Of a stretch of DNA of 64,000 nt, positions 53,295-61,564 are shown one piece after another. The stretch's first letter is position 1. The number at the start of each line of letters is the position of its first letter. The notes under the pieces were generated by a model. It saw only the letters and a program-made list of their open reading frames with translations. It was not told the origin of the DNA and did no database searches. Position numbers and translations under genes: made by a program. The DNA comes from Candidatus Thalassolituus haligoni (GTDB lineage Bacteria > Pseudomonadota > Gammaproteobacteria > Pseudomonadales > Oceanobacteraceae). The DNA is taken from assembly GCF_041222825.1 (NCBI RefSeq), contig NZ_CP139482.1, positions 651,001 through 715,000 of the forward strand, written 5' to 3'.

Positions 53295-53858
53295 TTATTC
53301 CTGGTTGGCCAGGCGGGTTCGTAGCCAGAGTCCGGGCAAGGTGCTGAGGCCCTGATCGGCAAAGCGAATGTTGCCATGTTGATCGATTACGTAGTAACTC
53401 GGATAGCCCCGGATATTGAGTTGTCTGGCGGTCTCCGCATCACCCAGCAGGGTGGTGCCAGCGTAGTGTACGGACTGGACCATATTGGCCACTTCAGACT
53501 TGTTGCGCCAGTCCAGCGCGATGGCAATGATACGGATGTCGTCGCTGTCCAGCCACTTCAGCGCTGGCATGCTGACCCGGCAGACACTGCACCATGGCGC
53601 AAACAGATACACCAGAGTGGTCTTGGGTGCCTGAGTGGCGTCGGGCAGTAGCACGGGCTGGCCATCAAGACGGGTGAGGGTCAGCGCCGGAAAGGGGGTA
53701 TTGCGGTCAAGCAGGTGACGGCTGAGCCACTGGCTCAGCAGTGTTACCACGAGGAAGGCCAGTAGTAGTTCGATACCCCAGCGTTGCCAGCGGGGTCTGG
53801 CCCGGTAGCCTTGTCGCCAGCCAGAATCAGATGGCTCTGGAGAAACGTTGTTGCTCAT
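53295..53858 (-). CDS. Thioredoxin-like thiol-disulfide protein (TlpA/ScsD type)
   Basis: 187 residues. An N-terminal anchor (~29-45) precedes a thioredoxin fold with active site CSVC (Cys90-Cys93) in LVYLFAPWCSVCRVSMPAL, and the cis-Pro loop IRGYPSYYVID. It faces the periplasm and probably reduces or oxidises disulfides. Its 5' end overlaps the 3' end of hemN by 32 bp, so the two may be translated together. The ATG at 53858 has a weak ribosome site. Confidence 0.88.
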   Translation of the reverse strand: MSNNVSPEPSDSGWRQGYRARPRWQRWGIELLLAFLVVTLLSQWLSRHLLDRNTPFPALTLTRLDGQPVLLPDATQAPKTTLVYLFAPWCSVCRVSMPALKWLDSDDIRIIAIALDWRNKSEVANMVQSVHYAGTTLLGDAETARQLNIRGYPSYYVIDQHGNIRFADQGLSTLPGLWLRTRLANQE

Positions 53859-55221
53859 GCTGGTAAATGTACTCGTCGAAGGCCATGCAGGCATTACGCA
53901 CCAATAATTGGCCCTTGTCACGGATAGCGACGCCGCTGTCGGTAATGGTCACCAGCCCGTCGTTCACCATGGGATCAAGACGTCGCAGTGATGGTAACAA
54001 GTAGTCGCGGCTGTTGATTTGGAACTCGGCATCAATAGCAGAGAAGTCGACGTGGAGATGACACAATAATTCGCTGATGACCCGCCGCCGGATCTGGTCG
54101 TCGCGGGTTACCTTGCAGTATTTGTTGGCTGGCAGCTGCGGTTTGTCCAGCGCTGCGGTATAGCCATCCATACTGACCTGGTTTTGCAGATAGTAGTCGC
54201 CAATCTGGCTGATGGAAGACACGCCGAATCCGAGCAGGTCACAATCGCCATGGGTGGTATAGCCCTGGAAGTTACGATGTAATTTGCCTGCAGTCTGGGC
54301 CAGCGCCAGCTCGTCATCCGGTCGGGCGAAGTGATCCATGCCAATATACTGGTAGCCCGCTGCTGTCAGGCGCTGAATACAGTGTCCGAGAATAACCAGT
54401 TTTTCCTGCGCCGACGGCAGATCTTCGGCGTTGATACGACGCTGTGGCTTGAAGCGCTCTGGCAAGTGGGCGTAATTAAACACCGACAGTCGATCCGGGC
54501 TCAGCTCGATCATGGTATCCAGTGTCTGGTCGAAGCTGTCCCGTGTTTGATGGGGCAGGCCGTAGATCAAGTCAATATTGATAGAGCGGAATCCCAGCAC
54601 CCGTGCTTTTGCCATCACTTCCCGAATCATTGCTTCCGGCTGCAGCCGATTGACAGCTTGCTGTACCTCTGGCTGCAAATCCTGCACGCCATAACTGAGG
54701 CGGTTGAAACCCAATTGGCGTAACAGTGTCAGTGTACCGGGACGTAATTCACGCGGATCTATTTCGATGGAGTAGTCGGCGTCTTCCGAAGTGCTGAATT
54801 CAAAGGTCTCGCGCAGGAAAGAAACCAGATCCTGCAGTTGTTCGTCACTGAGGAAAGTCGGAGTGCCACCACCAAGGTGCAGTTGTTCGACACGAGCAAT
54901 ACGGCCTCCCTGGTTACCACCAAGCAGGGCATGTTTACGGCGGATTTCGTCTTTCAGATATTCCAGATAAGGGGCTGCGCGGCTCATGTCCTTGGTCACA
55001 ATCTTGTTGCAGCCGCAGTAGTAGCAGACATGGCGACAGAAAGGGATGTGCAGGTACAACGACAGTGGCCGTTCAGGGTTGCGTTCGGCATAGGCCTGGC
55101 GTTCAAGGATGTCATTGTCGAGCGGTACAAATTCAACTGCCGTCGGGTAGGACGTGTAGCGCGGTCCGGGACGGTTATAACGCTGGATCAGCAAAGGATC
55201 CCAGGAAACAGTGTGATTCAT
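53827..55221 (-). CDS. hemN: Oxygen-independent coproporphyrinogen III dehydrogenase
   Basis: 464 residues. The radical-SAM cysteines are Cys62, Cys66 and Cys69 (CRHVCYYC) with the adjoining Cys71 typical of HemN. The HLGGGTPTFL SAM motif and the substrate-binding RPGPRYTSYPT N terminus are intact. It converts coproporphyrinogen III to protoporphyrinogen IX without oxygen, in the cytoplasm. A partial FNR/Anr-like site lies about 190 bp upstream. Confidence 0.95.
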   Translation of the reverse strand: MNHTVSWDPLLIQRYNRPGPRYTSYPTAVEFVPLDNDILERQAYAERNPERPLSLYLHIPFCRHVCYYCGCNKIVTKDMSRAAPYLEYLKDEIRRKHALLGGNQGGRIARVEQLHLGGGTPTFLSDEQLQDLVSFLRETFEFSTSEDADYSIEIDPRELRPGTLTLLRQLGFNRLSYGVQDLQPEVQQAVNRLQPEAMIREVMAKARVLGFRSINIDLIYGLPHQTRDSFDQTLDTMIELSPDRLSVFNYAHLPERFKPQRRINAEDLPSAQEKLVILGHCIQRLTAAGYQYIGMDHFARPDDELALAQTAGKLHRNFQGYTTHGDCDLLGFGVSSISQIGDYYLQNQVSMDGYTAALDKPQLPANKYCKVTRDDQIRRRVISELLCHLHVDFSAIDAEFQINSRDYLLPSLRRLDPMVNDGLVTITDSGVAIRDKGQLLVRNACMAFDEYIYQHEQQRFSRAI

Positions 55222-55588
55222 GCTGAGTTTACCTCGTGATGGGCCATGCCTGCCGGGCAGCTCTGGCAGCGTGATATTTCAGATGCATCCTGCTGCTGTC
55301 TGTTTTTGATTTGATCCGGTTGGCAGGTATGGGCATGGCGCTTTCGCTTGTATGTGCCATATGCTGTTATCTGAGCGAATGTTAAATAAATTGATGACGG
55401 GTCGAGTTGCCCTGCATCAAGAGAAACCTATAGTAGGGCCGTTATGCTTTGGTCTGGTCACTGCGACGTTTTACTCACTCATTTGACTTGATTTGGTATT
55501 GGTTCCCGTTAACCTTGGCGGTCAAGCTGTCGGGCCGTCAGACCCTGAATATGCTTGCCGTCTTCCATTGCAACGACCAGGAGTAGTC
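55222..55588. other. Divergent hemN/tetR intergenic region
   Basis: About 365 bp without a gene. A candidate FNR/Anr site is the only motif I would note. The open frame extending the TetR gene to 55493 is unlikely to be coding. Confidence 0.6.
55407..55420. promoter_or_regulatory. Candidate FNR/Anr box
   Basis: TTGCCCTGCATCAA matches TTGAT-N4-ATCAA fully in the right half and at 3 of 5 bases in the left. It lies upstream of hemN, a frequent FNR/Anr target. Confidence 0.35.
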
Positions 55589-56251
55589 ATGCCCAAGAAG
55601 CCGTTTTCACCGGAAGAAATCGCTTGCCAGCGTGAGCGCATCATGGATAGCGCTGCTGGCGTCATGGCCGATGTCGGTTTTCATTATCTGTCCATGCGTA
55701 AGCTGGCTGCTGAGTTGGGAATGACCGCCAGCAATATTTACAATTATTTTCCCAGCAAGGAGTCCTTGCTGCTGCACATTCGTCGTCGTGGCTTCGAAAT
55801 GCTGTTTCACGATACCAACCTGGCATTGATGGACAGCACCAGTTCACTTGACTCTCTGCACCGTCTGGCCCGCCAGTTGATCTGTTTTGCGCGGGACTAT
55901 GCCGGTTATTATCAGCTGATGTTTCAGCCGCCCCGGATTCGTCCGGGGCTGGCCGATGAGGATGACGGCCTCGCGGCCATGCAGCTGGATCGTTTGCTGG
56001 AAGAATGGCAACGCCATGCACAGATGTTACTGACGGATGCGATTGACGGGCTGGCAGAGCAAAGTGATGTCGAGCGCCAGCGTATTACACTGTATTTTAT
56101 TACCGCCATTCACGGGCTGGTGGATTGTTATCAATACCAGGCGCTGCCACAGTTGCTGGAAGGTGTGGAACTGATCCCGGAAGATATGGTGCGTACTCAT
56201 ACCGACTGGCTGGTCGAGGCGGTGAAAAAGCGGGTGGTCGATCTCGTCTGA
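55589..56251 (+). CDS. TetR family transcriptional regulator
   Basis: 220 residues from ATG 55589, with AGGAG upstream. The HTH is at ~20-62 (GVMADVGFHYLSMRKLAAELGMTASNIYNYFPSKESLL). The ligand domain that follows has a WHG-type look (TFITAIHGLVDCYQ region). It is divergent from hemN and converges with the flagellar export gene. Target and inducer cannot be inferred. Confidence 0.92.
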   Translation: MPKKPFSPEEIACQRERIMDSAAGVMADVGFHYLSMRKLAAELGMTASNIYNYFPSKESLLLHIRRRGFEMLFHDTNLALMDSTSSLDSLHRLARQLICFARDYAGYYQLMFQPPRIRPGLADEDDGLAAMQLDRLLEEWQRHAQMLLTDAIDGLAEQSDVERQRITLYFITAIHGLVDCYQYQALPQLLEGVELIPEDMVRTHTDWLVEAVKKRVVDLV

Positions 56252-56256
56252 GCGTT

Positions 56257-56547
56257 TCAGCTGCCATCCGGCGTTTTGCCTTGCAGCTGATACACCACTG
56301 CCAGAATTTCAGCAATTACCTGATACAGCGGCTCAGGGATTTCATCGCCAACCGCCATTTGCCCCAGCCAACGAGTGAGCGCGGCATTTTCATAGACCGG
56401 CACCTGATGGGCCAGCGCCAGTTCAATAATGGCCTGGGCCAGTTCGTCCTCGCCACTGGCACTGATGCGTGGGGTGCCTGTCTGCTCGGGCTGATAACTC
56501 AGTGCAATGGCCTGGTTGGCCTGTTTGAGGGAATCCGGAATACTCAT
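56257..56547 (-). CDS. FlhB C-terminal-domain-like protein (EscU/YscU/HrcU family)
   Basis: 96 residues from ATG 56547, overlapping the FliK-like stop by 3 bp. It matches only the cytoplasmic part of FlhB (ALSYQPEQTGTPRISASGEDELAQAIIELALAHQVPVYENAALTRWLG). It lacks the NPTH autocleavage site (here, GTPR) and all membrane helices. Such FlhB2 proteins next to FliK are known in many gammaproteobacteria. It may modulate flagellar export or hook-length control. Confidence 0.88.
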   Translation of the reverse strand: MSIPDSLKQANQAIALSYQPEQTGTPRISASGEDELAQAIIELALAHQVPVYENAALTRWLGQMAVGDEIPEPLYQVIAEILAVVYQLQGKTPDGS

Positions 56548-58277
56548 GTGTGCAAATCCACCAGTCGTTGGGTAATAACGTTTTGCTGCCCGACGGGCAG
56601 TGAGCCGTGACGCACTTCCATTTGTTGTACTTCTGCTCCTAGCGCTTGCAGCCGCTGGCGTAATGGCTGCAAGGCGGCGCTCAGCGTGTGCCGGGTGTGC
56701 TGTTGGGATGACCAGAAAGTGATGTCCAGCCTGGGCCAGCCCAGCTGGATCTCCACATCCAGCGGCCCAAATTGTTCCAGTTCGAAATGTAATTTGAGCT
56801 GCCACACCGGCTGGCGTTGTGCCGCCGCTGATGGCGGGCTGTGCTGGTGTTGGGCGTTGGGGTCGTCGCTGTTATGTGCGGGTGGTGAATGTGGGCTATT
56901 GGTGCTGGCCGCTTCGCTACTGCGTGGTTCTGGCGGACGTTGCTCGGCGCTGTGGGGAGAACCGTCCTGGCGTTGCACGTCAATCCGTACCTGCTGCAAG
57001 GCCTCACCGTCCTTTAACAGCAGTAAGGTCTGCAACAAGGAACGCGGCTCGCTGGCCATGTTGAGTTGTCGGGTTTCAATACCGGCTAGCAGTTGCTTTA
57101 GCTGTCGGCTGAGGGGTGTTTCTGACGCCAGCGTCCAGCTTAATGGAATGGTGCGCGAGCGCGAGTGGTTGCCTTCCAGATCCAGAATACTCTGTGCCAG
57201 TACGGCCTTGAGGTTGGTCAGACTCGGCGTACTGTCGCTGACATCCGCTACTGCGGCGGCCATTTGCTGGCTGTAATTCTGGCTGATCTGCTGCAACGTT
57301 TGTTGTAATGGTTGTGATGGCTGCCGGGCTTGCTGGCTCAATGGTAAGGGGGCTGTTTGCTCTGGCGTTGTCGTGGCTGCTGGCATCTGTGGTCGCGCTG
57401 GCGATAATGCCGCCAGGCGTTGCCATAGCTGCTCGGCGATGCCTGACATTTTGCCGCTGCCGCTATTATCTGAGTTGCCTGGGCCGCTCACGGCGGCGTT
57501 CAATTTGGCTAATAGCTGGGCTTCGTGAAAAACCCCGGATTGTTGAATGGCTGTTTTGATCGCGGCGGCATCACGCCCACCTGCCTGTGGCAGCTGGTTA
57601 TGCCAGTGTTGTAACAACGCTTGCGTCTGCTGACTCAAACCGGGTGTCGTGGTGCCATTGTTTGATGGGGTGTTTGATGGGGTCGTCAGAGATGGACTGA
57701 CGGGTGTGGGCAAAGGGCGGTTGCCCCTGGGCTGGGCGGAGGACGGAGTTTGTAGCCGCTGCATCAGGACGCCGATGACATTCGTGCTTGTATTGGTCGT
57801 TGTGGTTATCGGGCTGGAGGTTGTACTGCTGGTGCTCTGACTGGGTGGGTAAGTGAGGCCAGCCAATGGTGCCGCTGTAGACAGTGCTGAGGTAAACGGT
57901 GCAGCTGTAAACGGTGCTGGTCGTGAGGCTGGAGGTTGCAGGGGTAAGCGCGAGGCCAGCAGGCGGGCAATAGCCTGTTCCGGTGGGGCTGATGTGGACT
58001 GGGACGGCTGGCCGCTGTGTTGGGCATCCGCTTTGATCACCGTCAGCGCTGGCCCCGGTTTGAGAACCATGGTCAGGCGTGTTCCCGGTGCAAAATCCTG
58101 TTCGCTGTTCACCGTCAGCTGTTGATCGGCTACGACCAATGTCAGGTTGTAGCGCCGGGCGGTAGCGTCGGCAGAGGGGGTACTGGTTAATACTCGCGCC
58201 TGTATCACCGGCTCGCGCCGGGCGGGTGTTTCCAGCGCGGTACGTTGCAGTAAATCGCTCGTAATCAGCGGCCTCAC
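56544..58277 (-). CDS. fliK: Flagellar hook-length control protein FliK
   Basis: 577 residues from GTG 58277, with GGGAG upstream. The N-terminal and middle parts are long, disordered and Pro/Ser/Thr/Gln-rich, with small direct repeats such as APFTAAPFTSA. The C-terminal ~100 residues form the Flg_hook domain (WQLKLHFELEQFGPLDVEIQLGWPRLDITFW...), which contacts FlhB to switch export substrate. Coupled to the FlhB-C-like gene. The combination upstream of ccm is usual in Pseudomonas-like bacteria. Whether it is the main FliK or a second copy cannot be decided. Confidence 0.85.
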   Translation of the reverse strand: MRPLITSDLLQRTALETPARREPVIQARVLTSTPSADATARRYNLTLVVADQQLTVNSEQDFAPGTRLTMVLKPGPALTVIKADAQHSGQPSQSTSAPPEQAIARLLASRLPLQPPASRPAPFTAAPFTSALSTAAPLAGLTYPPSQSTSSTTSSPITTTTNTSTNVIGVLMQRLQTPSSAQPRGNRPLPTPVSPSLTTPSNTPSNNGTTTPGLSQQTQALLQHWHNQLPQAGGRDAAAIKTAIQQSGVFHEAQLLAKLNAAVSGPGNSDNSGSGKMSGIAEQLWQRLAALSPARPQMPAATTTPEQTAPLPLSQQARQPSQPLQQTLQQISQNYSQQMAAAVADVSDSTPSLTNLKAVLAQSILDLEGNHSRSRTIPLSWTLASETPLSRQLKQLLAGIETRQLNMASEPRSLLQTLLLLKDGEALQQVRIDVQRQDGSPHSAEQRPPEPRSSEAASTNSPHSPPAHNSDDPNAQHQHSPPSAAAQRQPVWQLKLHFELEQFGPLDVEIQLGWPRLDITFWSSQQHTRHTLSAALQPLRQRLQALGAEVQQMEVRHGSLPVGQQNVITQRLVDLHT

Positions 58278-58693
58278 GCCAGGCTCCCGTCCAGGCTTGG
58301 CAGGTAGCGCTCAGCGCCATTGCCAACCGGGTAACACGTCGGCCTGAATCGGATCATCGGTTACCTCCTGCATAGGTTGAGGGCGTATCTGTCAATGACT
58401 GTGCGTATCAATGACTGTGAGTCAATGACTGTGCGTCGAAACGACGGCGCTAACAATCGACTCAAAATACGCATTGATAAACTCGGTTTTGCCTTGTCCT
58501 GTCATCGCTCGCTACCTTTTTGGCTGTACCCTGTTATCGGCGCTTGAGGCAGGATCTGAAGTGCGTCTGATGAATGAGACAAATTGATCGAATGACCCAT
58601 CCGGGTCAAGCCACAGTCGGTACGGTTTTTGTATATAATGCGCCCGCCGTTATTGGCAGTGGCAACTGATTTGGCACAACTACCGGGGTTTGA
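58278..58693. other. Divergent fliK/ccmA intergenic region
   Basis: About 415 bp with no recognised gene. It contains a triple 14-16-bp tandem repeat and a TATAAT hexamer at 58634-58639 about 55 bp before ccmA. No convincing -35 partner was found, so the promoter is only suggested. Confidence 0.6.
58392..58437 (+). repeat. Three tandem TCAATGACTGTG units
   Basis: Copies begin at 58392, 58408 and 58422; each starts TCAATGACTGTG with a variable 2-4-nt tail (CGTA, AG, CGTC). Spacing is 16 and 14 bp. Confidence 0.9.
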
Positions 58694-59377
58694 ATGGCGA
58701 ATCGTTATAGCGATAACAGTGTGTCTCTGAGCGCAACTCAGTTGTATTGTGAGCGCGATGACCGGGTGTTGTTCGATCGCCTGAACCTGGCCGTCAATAA
58801 TGGCGATTTGTTACAGCTGGCTGGCCCTAATGGCGCGGGTAAAACCACCTTGTTGCGGTTGCTTGCCGGTTTGAATCGCGATTTTGACGGGGCGTTGCAG
58901 TGGCATGGCCAACCGCTATCCGCCGTTTTTTCCGATTACGCCCGTCAACGTCTGTATCTCGGCCATCTGGCGGCGATCAAGCGGGCGCTGACGCCGCTGG
59001 AAAATCTGCGCTGGCTGGTTAGCCCGTGGATGGCTGCAGAGCAGCCAGCGGTTATTACTGAAGATGATCTCTGGCGGGCACTGGAGGCGGTCGAGCTGGG
59101 CGGCTATGAAGAGACGCCTTGTAATCAGCTGTCGGCAGGGCAGCAGCGCCGCGTCGGCTTGTCGCGTCTGGCGATTGTACCGGCACCGTTGTGGATTCTG
59201 GATGAGCCGTTTACGGCGCTGGATATTGCCGGTGTTGCCTGGCTTGAAACACAGATCCAGCAGCATGTCGCCCGCAATGGCGCGGTCATTATTACCAGTC
59301 ATCATGCCTTGCAGAATATTCCTTCGCTCACACGTCTGGATCTGGGTGAACTGGCGTTGGCGGGAGGACTCTCATGA
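58694..59377 (+). CDS. ccmA: Haem exporter ATP-binding protein CcmA
   Basis: 227 residues. ABC ATPase with Walker A GPNGAGKTT, signature QLSAGQQRRV and Walker B LWILDEPFTALD; the LSAGQ form is typical of CcmA. With CcmB and CcmC it drives release of holo-CcmE in cytochrome c maturation. First gene of ccmABCDEFG; its stop overlaps ccmB by 4 bp. Confidence 0.95.
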   Translation: MANRYSDNSVSLSATQLYCERDDRVLFDRLNLAVNNGDLLQLAGPNGAGKTTLLRLLAGLNRDFDGALQWHGQPLSAVFSDYARQRLYLGHLAAIKRALTPLENLRWLVSPWMAAEQPAVITEDDLWRALEAVELGGYEETPCNQLSAGQQRRVGLSRLAIVPAPLWILDEPFTALDIAGVAWLETQIQQHVARNGAVIITSHHALQNIPSLTRLDLGELALAGGLS

Positions 59378-60042
59378 GCCTGGTCGTCGCGACCATTAAG
59401 CGGGACTTGCTGCTGGCCGGACGAAATCCCGGTGAGTGGCTCAACCCCTTGATGTTCTTTTTAATGGTGGTGGCGATGTTTCCACTGGCGGTGGATCCGG
59501 ATCCTGACTTTCTGGCGCGCATTGCCGGTGGTGTGATCTGGGTGGGTGCCTTGCTGGCGACCTTGCTGTCGCTCGATGCGCTCTACAAGGCGGATGTCGA
59601 GGACGGCACTCTGGAACAGTGGCTGGCGTCGGGTGAGTCGCTTTATCTGTTGGCACTGGCCAAGGCGCTGGTGCATTGGCTCTGCAGCGGTTTGCCGCTG
59701 ACGCTGATGGCACCGGTGTTGGGATTGATGATGGCGCTGCCTAATGACGCCTACCTGGCGATGTTGCTGAGCCTGGCAGTGGGGACGCCGATCCTGAGTT
59801 TGCTGGGGGCTGTGGGTGCGGCGTTGACCGCCGGGGTACGCAGCGGCGGATTGCTATTGAGCCTATTGATTTTGCCTATGTATGTGCCGGTTTTGATCTT
59901 TGCTGCCAGTGCGGTTTATCACGCCGGGCTGGGGATGGCATACAATGGCCAGATCGGTTTTCTGGGCGCCATGTTGGCGCTTTCTGTGTGCCTGACGCCG
60001 TTTGCTTCGGCTGCAGCACTGAAACTGAATTTGTCGCGCTAG
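59374..60042 (+). CDS. ccmB: Haem exporter permease CcmB
   Basis: 222 residues with six membrane helices. The N terminus (IKRDLLLAGRNPGEWLNPLMFFLMVVAMFPLAV) and the GGVIWVGALLATLLSLDALYKAD block are family hallmarks. It is the membrane partner of CcmA in the system I cytochrome c machinery, and lies 25 bp before ccmC. Confidence 0.95.
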   Translation: MSLVVATIKRDLLLAGRNPGEWLNPLMFFLMVVAMFPLAVDPDPDFLARIAGGVIWVGALLATLLSLDALYKADVEDGTLEQWLASGESLYLLALAKALVHWLCSGLPLTLMAPVLGLMMALPNDAYLAMLLSLAVGTPILSLLGAVGAALTAGVRSGGLLLSLLILPMYVPVLIFAASAVYHAGLGMAYNGQIGFLGAMLALSVCLTPFASAAALKLNLSR

Positions 60043-60067
60043 GCGCACGTTTTTGATCGGGGATTTT

Positions 60068-60829
60068 ATGTGGCAGTGGATTGTACGGCTGTATCACCGC
60101 CTGGGTTCGCCCAAATGGTTTTATGAACTGACATCAAAATGGATCTTCTGGCTGGGTTTGTTGTCAGTGGTGGGCGGTGTGGTCGGGCTGGTACTCGGTT
60201 TGCTGTATGCGCCAGCGGATTACCTGCAAGGCAACAGTTTTCGCATCATTTATATTCATGTTCCGGCGGCACTTGTGGCCCAGAGTGGTTTTGTCATGAT
60301 GGCGCTTGCCGGGGCGGTGTTCCTGATCTGGAAAATGAAAATGGCCGCCTGGGTGGCCCGTGCGGTGGCTCCGGTAGGGGCCAGCTTTTGTCTGATTGCA
60401 CTGTTTACCGGAGCGATCTGGGGTAAGCCGACTTGGGGTACCTGGTGGGTCTGGGATGCACGCTTGACCTCGATGTTAATGCTGTTGTTCCTCTACTTCG
60501 GGGTGATGGCATTGCAGCGGGCGATCGAGTCAGAAGAAGCCAGTCACAAGGCTGGCGCGATTCTGGCGCTGGTGGGGCTGGTGAACATTCCCATCATCAA
60601 ATACTCGGTGGAGTGGTGGAATACCTTGCATCAACCGGCGACCTTGAAGTTGACCGAAAAACCAAGCATGCACCCGGATATGCTGATACCGCTGCTGATC
60701 ATGATTTTAACCACGTACGTGCTGTTTGCCTTGCTGGTGATTTTGCGCACCCGTAATGAAATTCTCTGGCACGAGCGCAAGCGCAGCTGGGTACAGGCGT
60801 TGCCAGAAATGTCAGGGGGACGTCACTGA
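60068..60829 (+). CDS. ccmC: Haem-handling protein CcmC
   Basis: 253 residues from ATG 60068, with GGGGA upstream. Six membrane helices and the tryptophan-rich WWD motif GKPTWGTWWVWDARLTSMLMLL are present, together with the flanking conserved haem-ligand His in IIYIHVPAALVAQ. It passes haem to CcmE in the periplasm. Stop overlaps the ccmD start. Confidence 0.95.
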   Translation: MWQWIVRLYHRLGSPKWFYELTSKWIFWLGLLSVVGGVVGLVLGLLYAPADYLQGNSFRIIYIHVPAALVAQSGFVMMALAGAVFLIWKMKMAAWVARAVAPVGASFCLIALFTGAIWGKPTWGTWWVWDARLTSMLMLLFLYFGVMALQRAIESEEASHKAGAILALVGLVNIPIIKYSVEWWNTLHQPATLKLTEKPSMHPDMLIPLLIMILTTYVLFALLVILRTRNEILWHERKRSWVQALPEMSGGRH

Positions 60830-61050
60830 TGGAATTTCACAGTGTCAGCGAGTTTCTCGCCATGGGTCGCCATGGCTTGTATGTCTGGCTGTCGTATGGG
60901 CTGAGTGCGCTGGTGATTATCGCCAATCTGGTGCTGCCGATGATGCAGCGCCGTCGTTTGATTCGGCAACAAGGGCAGCATCTGCGTCGCGATCGTCGTG
61001 CGCAACAGGCCAGCCCCGACCGAACTGTTGTTAACGAGGAGAAAAACTGA
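60829..61050 (+). CDS. ccmD: Haem exporter subunit CcmD
   Basis: 73 residues. One membrane helix (~14-38, [23 protein letters not shown]) is followed by a basic tail, as in CcmD. It helps release haem-loaded CcmE from CcmC. The ATG overlaps the ccmC stop by one base and ccmE begins one base after this gene. Confidence 0.93.
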   Translation: MEFHSVSEFLAMGRHGLYVWLSYGLSALVIIANLVLPMMQRRRLIRQQGQHLRRDRRAQQASPDRTVVNEEKN

Positions 61051-61051
61051 C

Positions 61052-61564
61052 ATGCATCCACAACGAAAGAAACGGCTGACGCTGATTCTGTTTTTGGTGA
61101 TCGGGTTTGGTGTTGCCGTGGGGTTGTTGATGTACTCCCTCAGCCAGAATATCAACCTGTTCCAGACACCCACCCAGATTGCCAGTGGTGACGTGCCGGT
61201 CGGCCGTACCATTCGTGCCGGTGGCCTGGTGGTCAAGGGCAGCCTGCAACGGGATGATCAGGGGCTGGCGGTGACTTTTAATGTCACCGATGGTGCGGCG
61301 ACGGTGCCGATTCATTATGAAGGTATCCTGCCGGATCTGTTCCGCGAAGGGCAGGGGATTGTGGCGCTGGGCAAGCTGGATGAACATGGCGTGATCCAGG
61401 CATCCGAAGTGCTGGCCAAGCACGATGAAAATTACATGCCGCCCGAAGTGAAGGATGCGCTGGAGCAGGCTCACGAAGAAGGCAAGCAGGCGCTGCAGGA
61501 CGCGGCGTCGAAACCAGCGTCTTATTCGATCTCTGAATCGATCAAAACCGGCGGAGCGTACTGA
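61052..61564 (+). CDS. ccmE: Periplasmic haem chaperone CcmE
   Basis: 170 residues from ATG 61052; AGGAG is upstream. A membrane anchor (~10-29) precedes an OB fold (GGLVVKGSL...[29 protein letters not shown]). The covalent haem site is His124, with Tyr128, in AKHDENY. It carries haem to CcmF. One-base overlap with ccmF. Confidence 0.96.
   Translation: MHPQRKKRLTLILFLVIGFGVAVGLLMYSLSQNINLFQTPTQIASGDVPVGRTIRAGGLVVKGSLQRDDQGLAVTFNVTDGAATVPIHYEGILPDLFREGQGIVALGKLDEHGVIQASEVLAKHDENYMPPEVKDALEQAHEEGKQALQDAASKPASYSISESIKTGGAY

Noticed and set aside
58611..58639. Sigma-70 promoter before ccmA
   Set aside because: TATAAT is present but no acceptable -35 hexamer is found 16-18 bp upstream.
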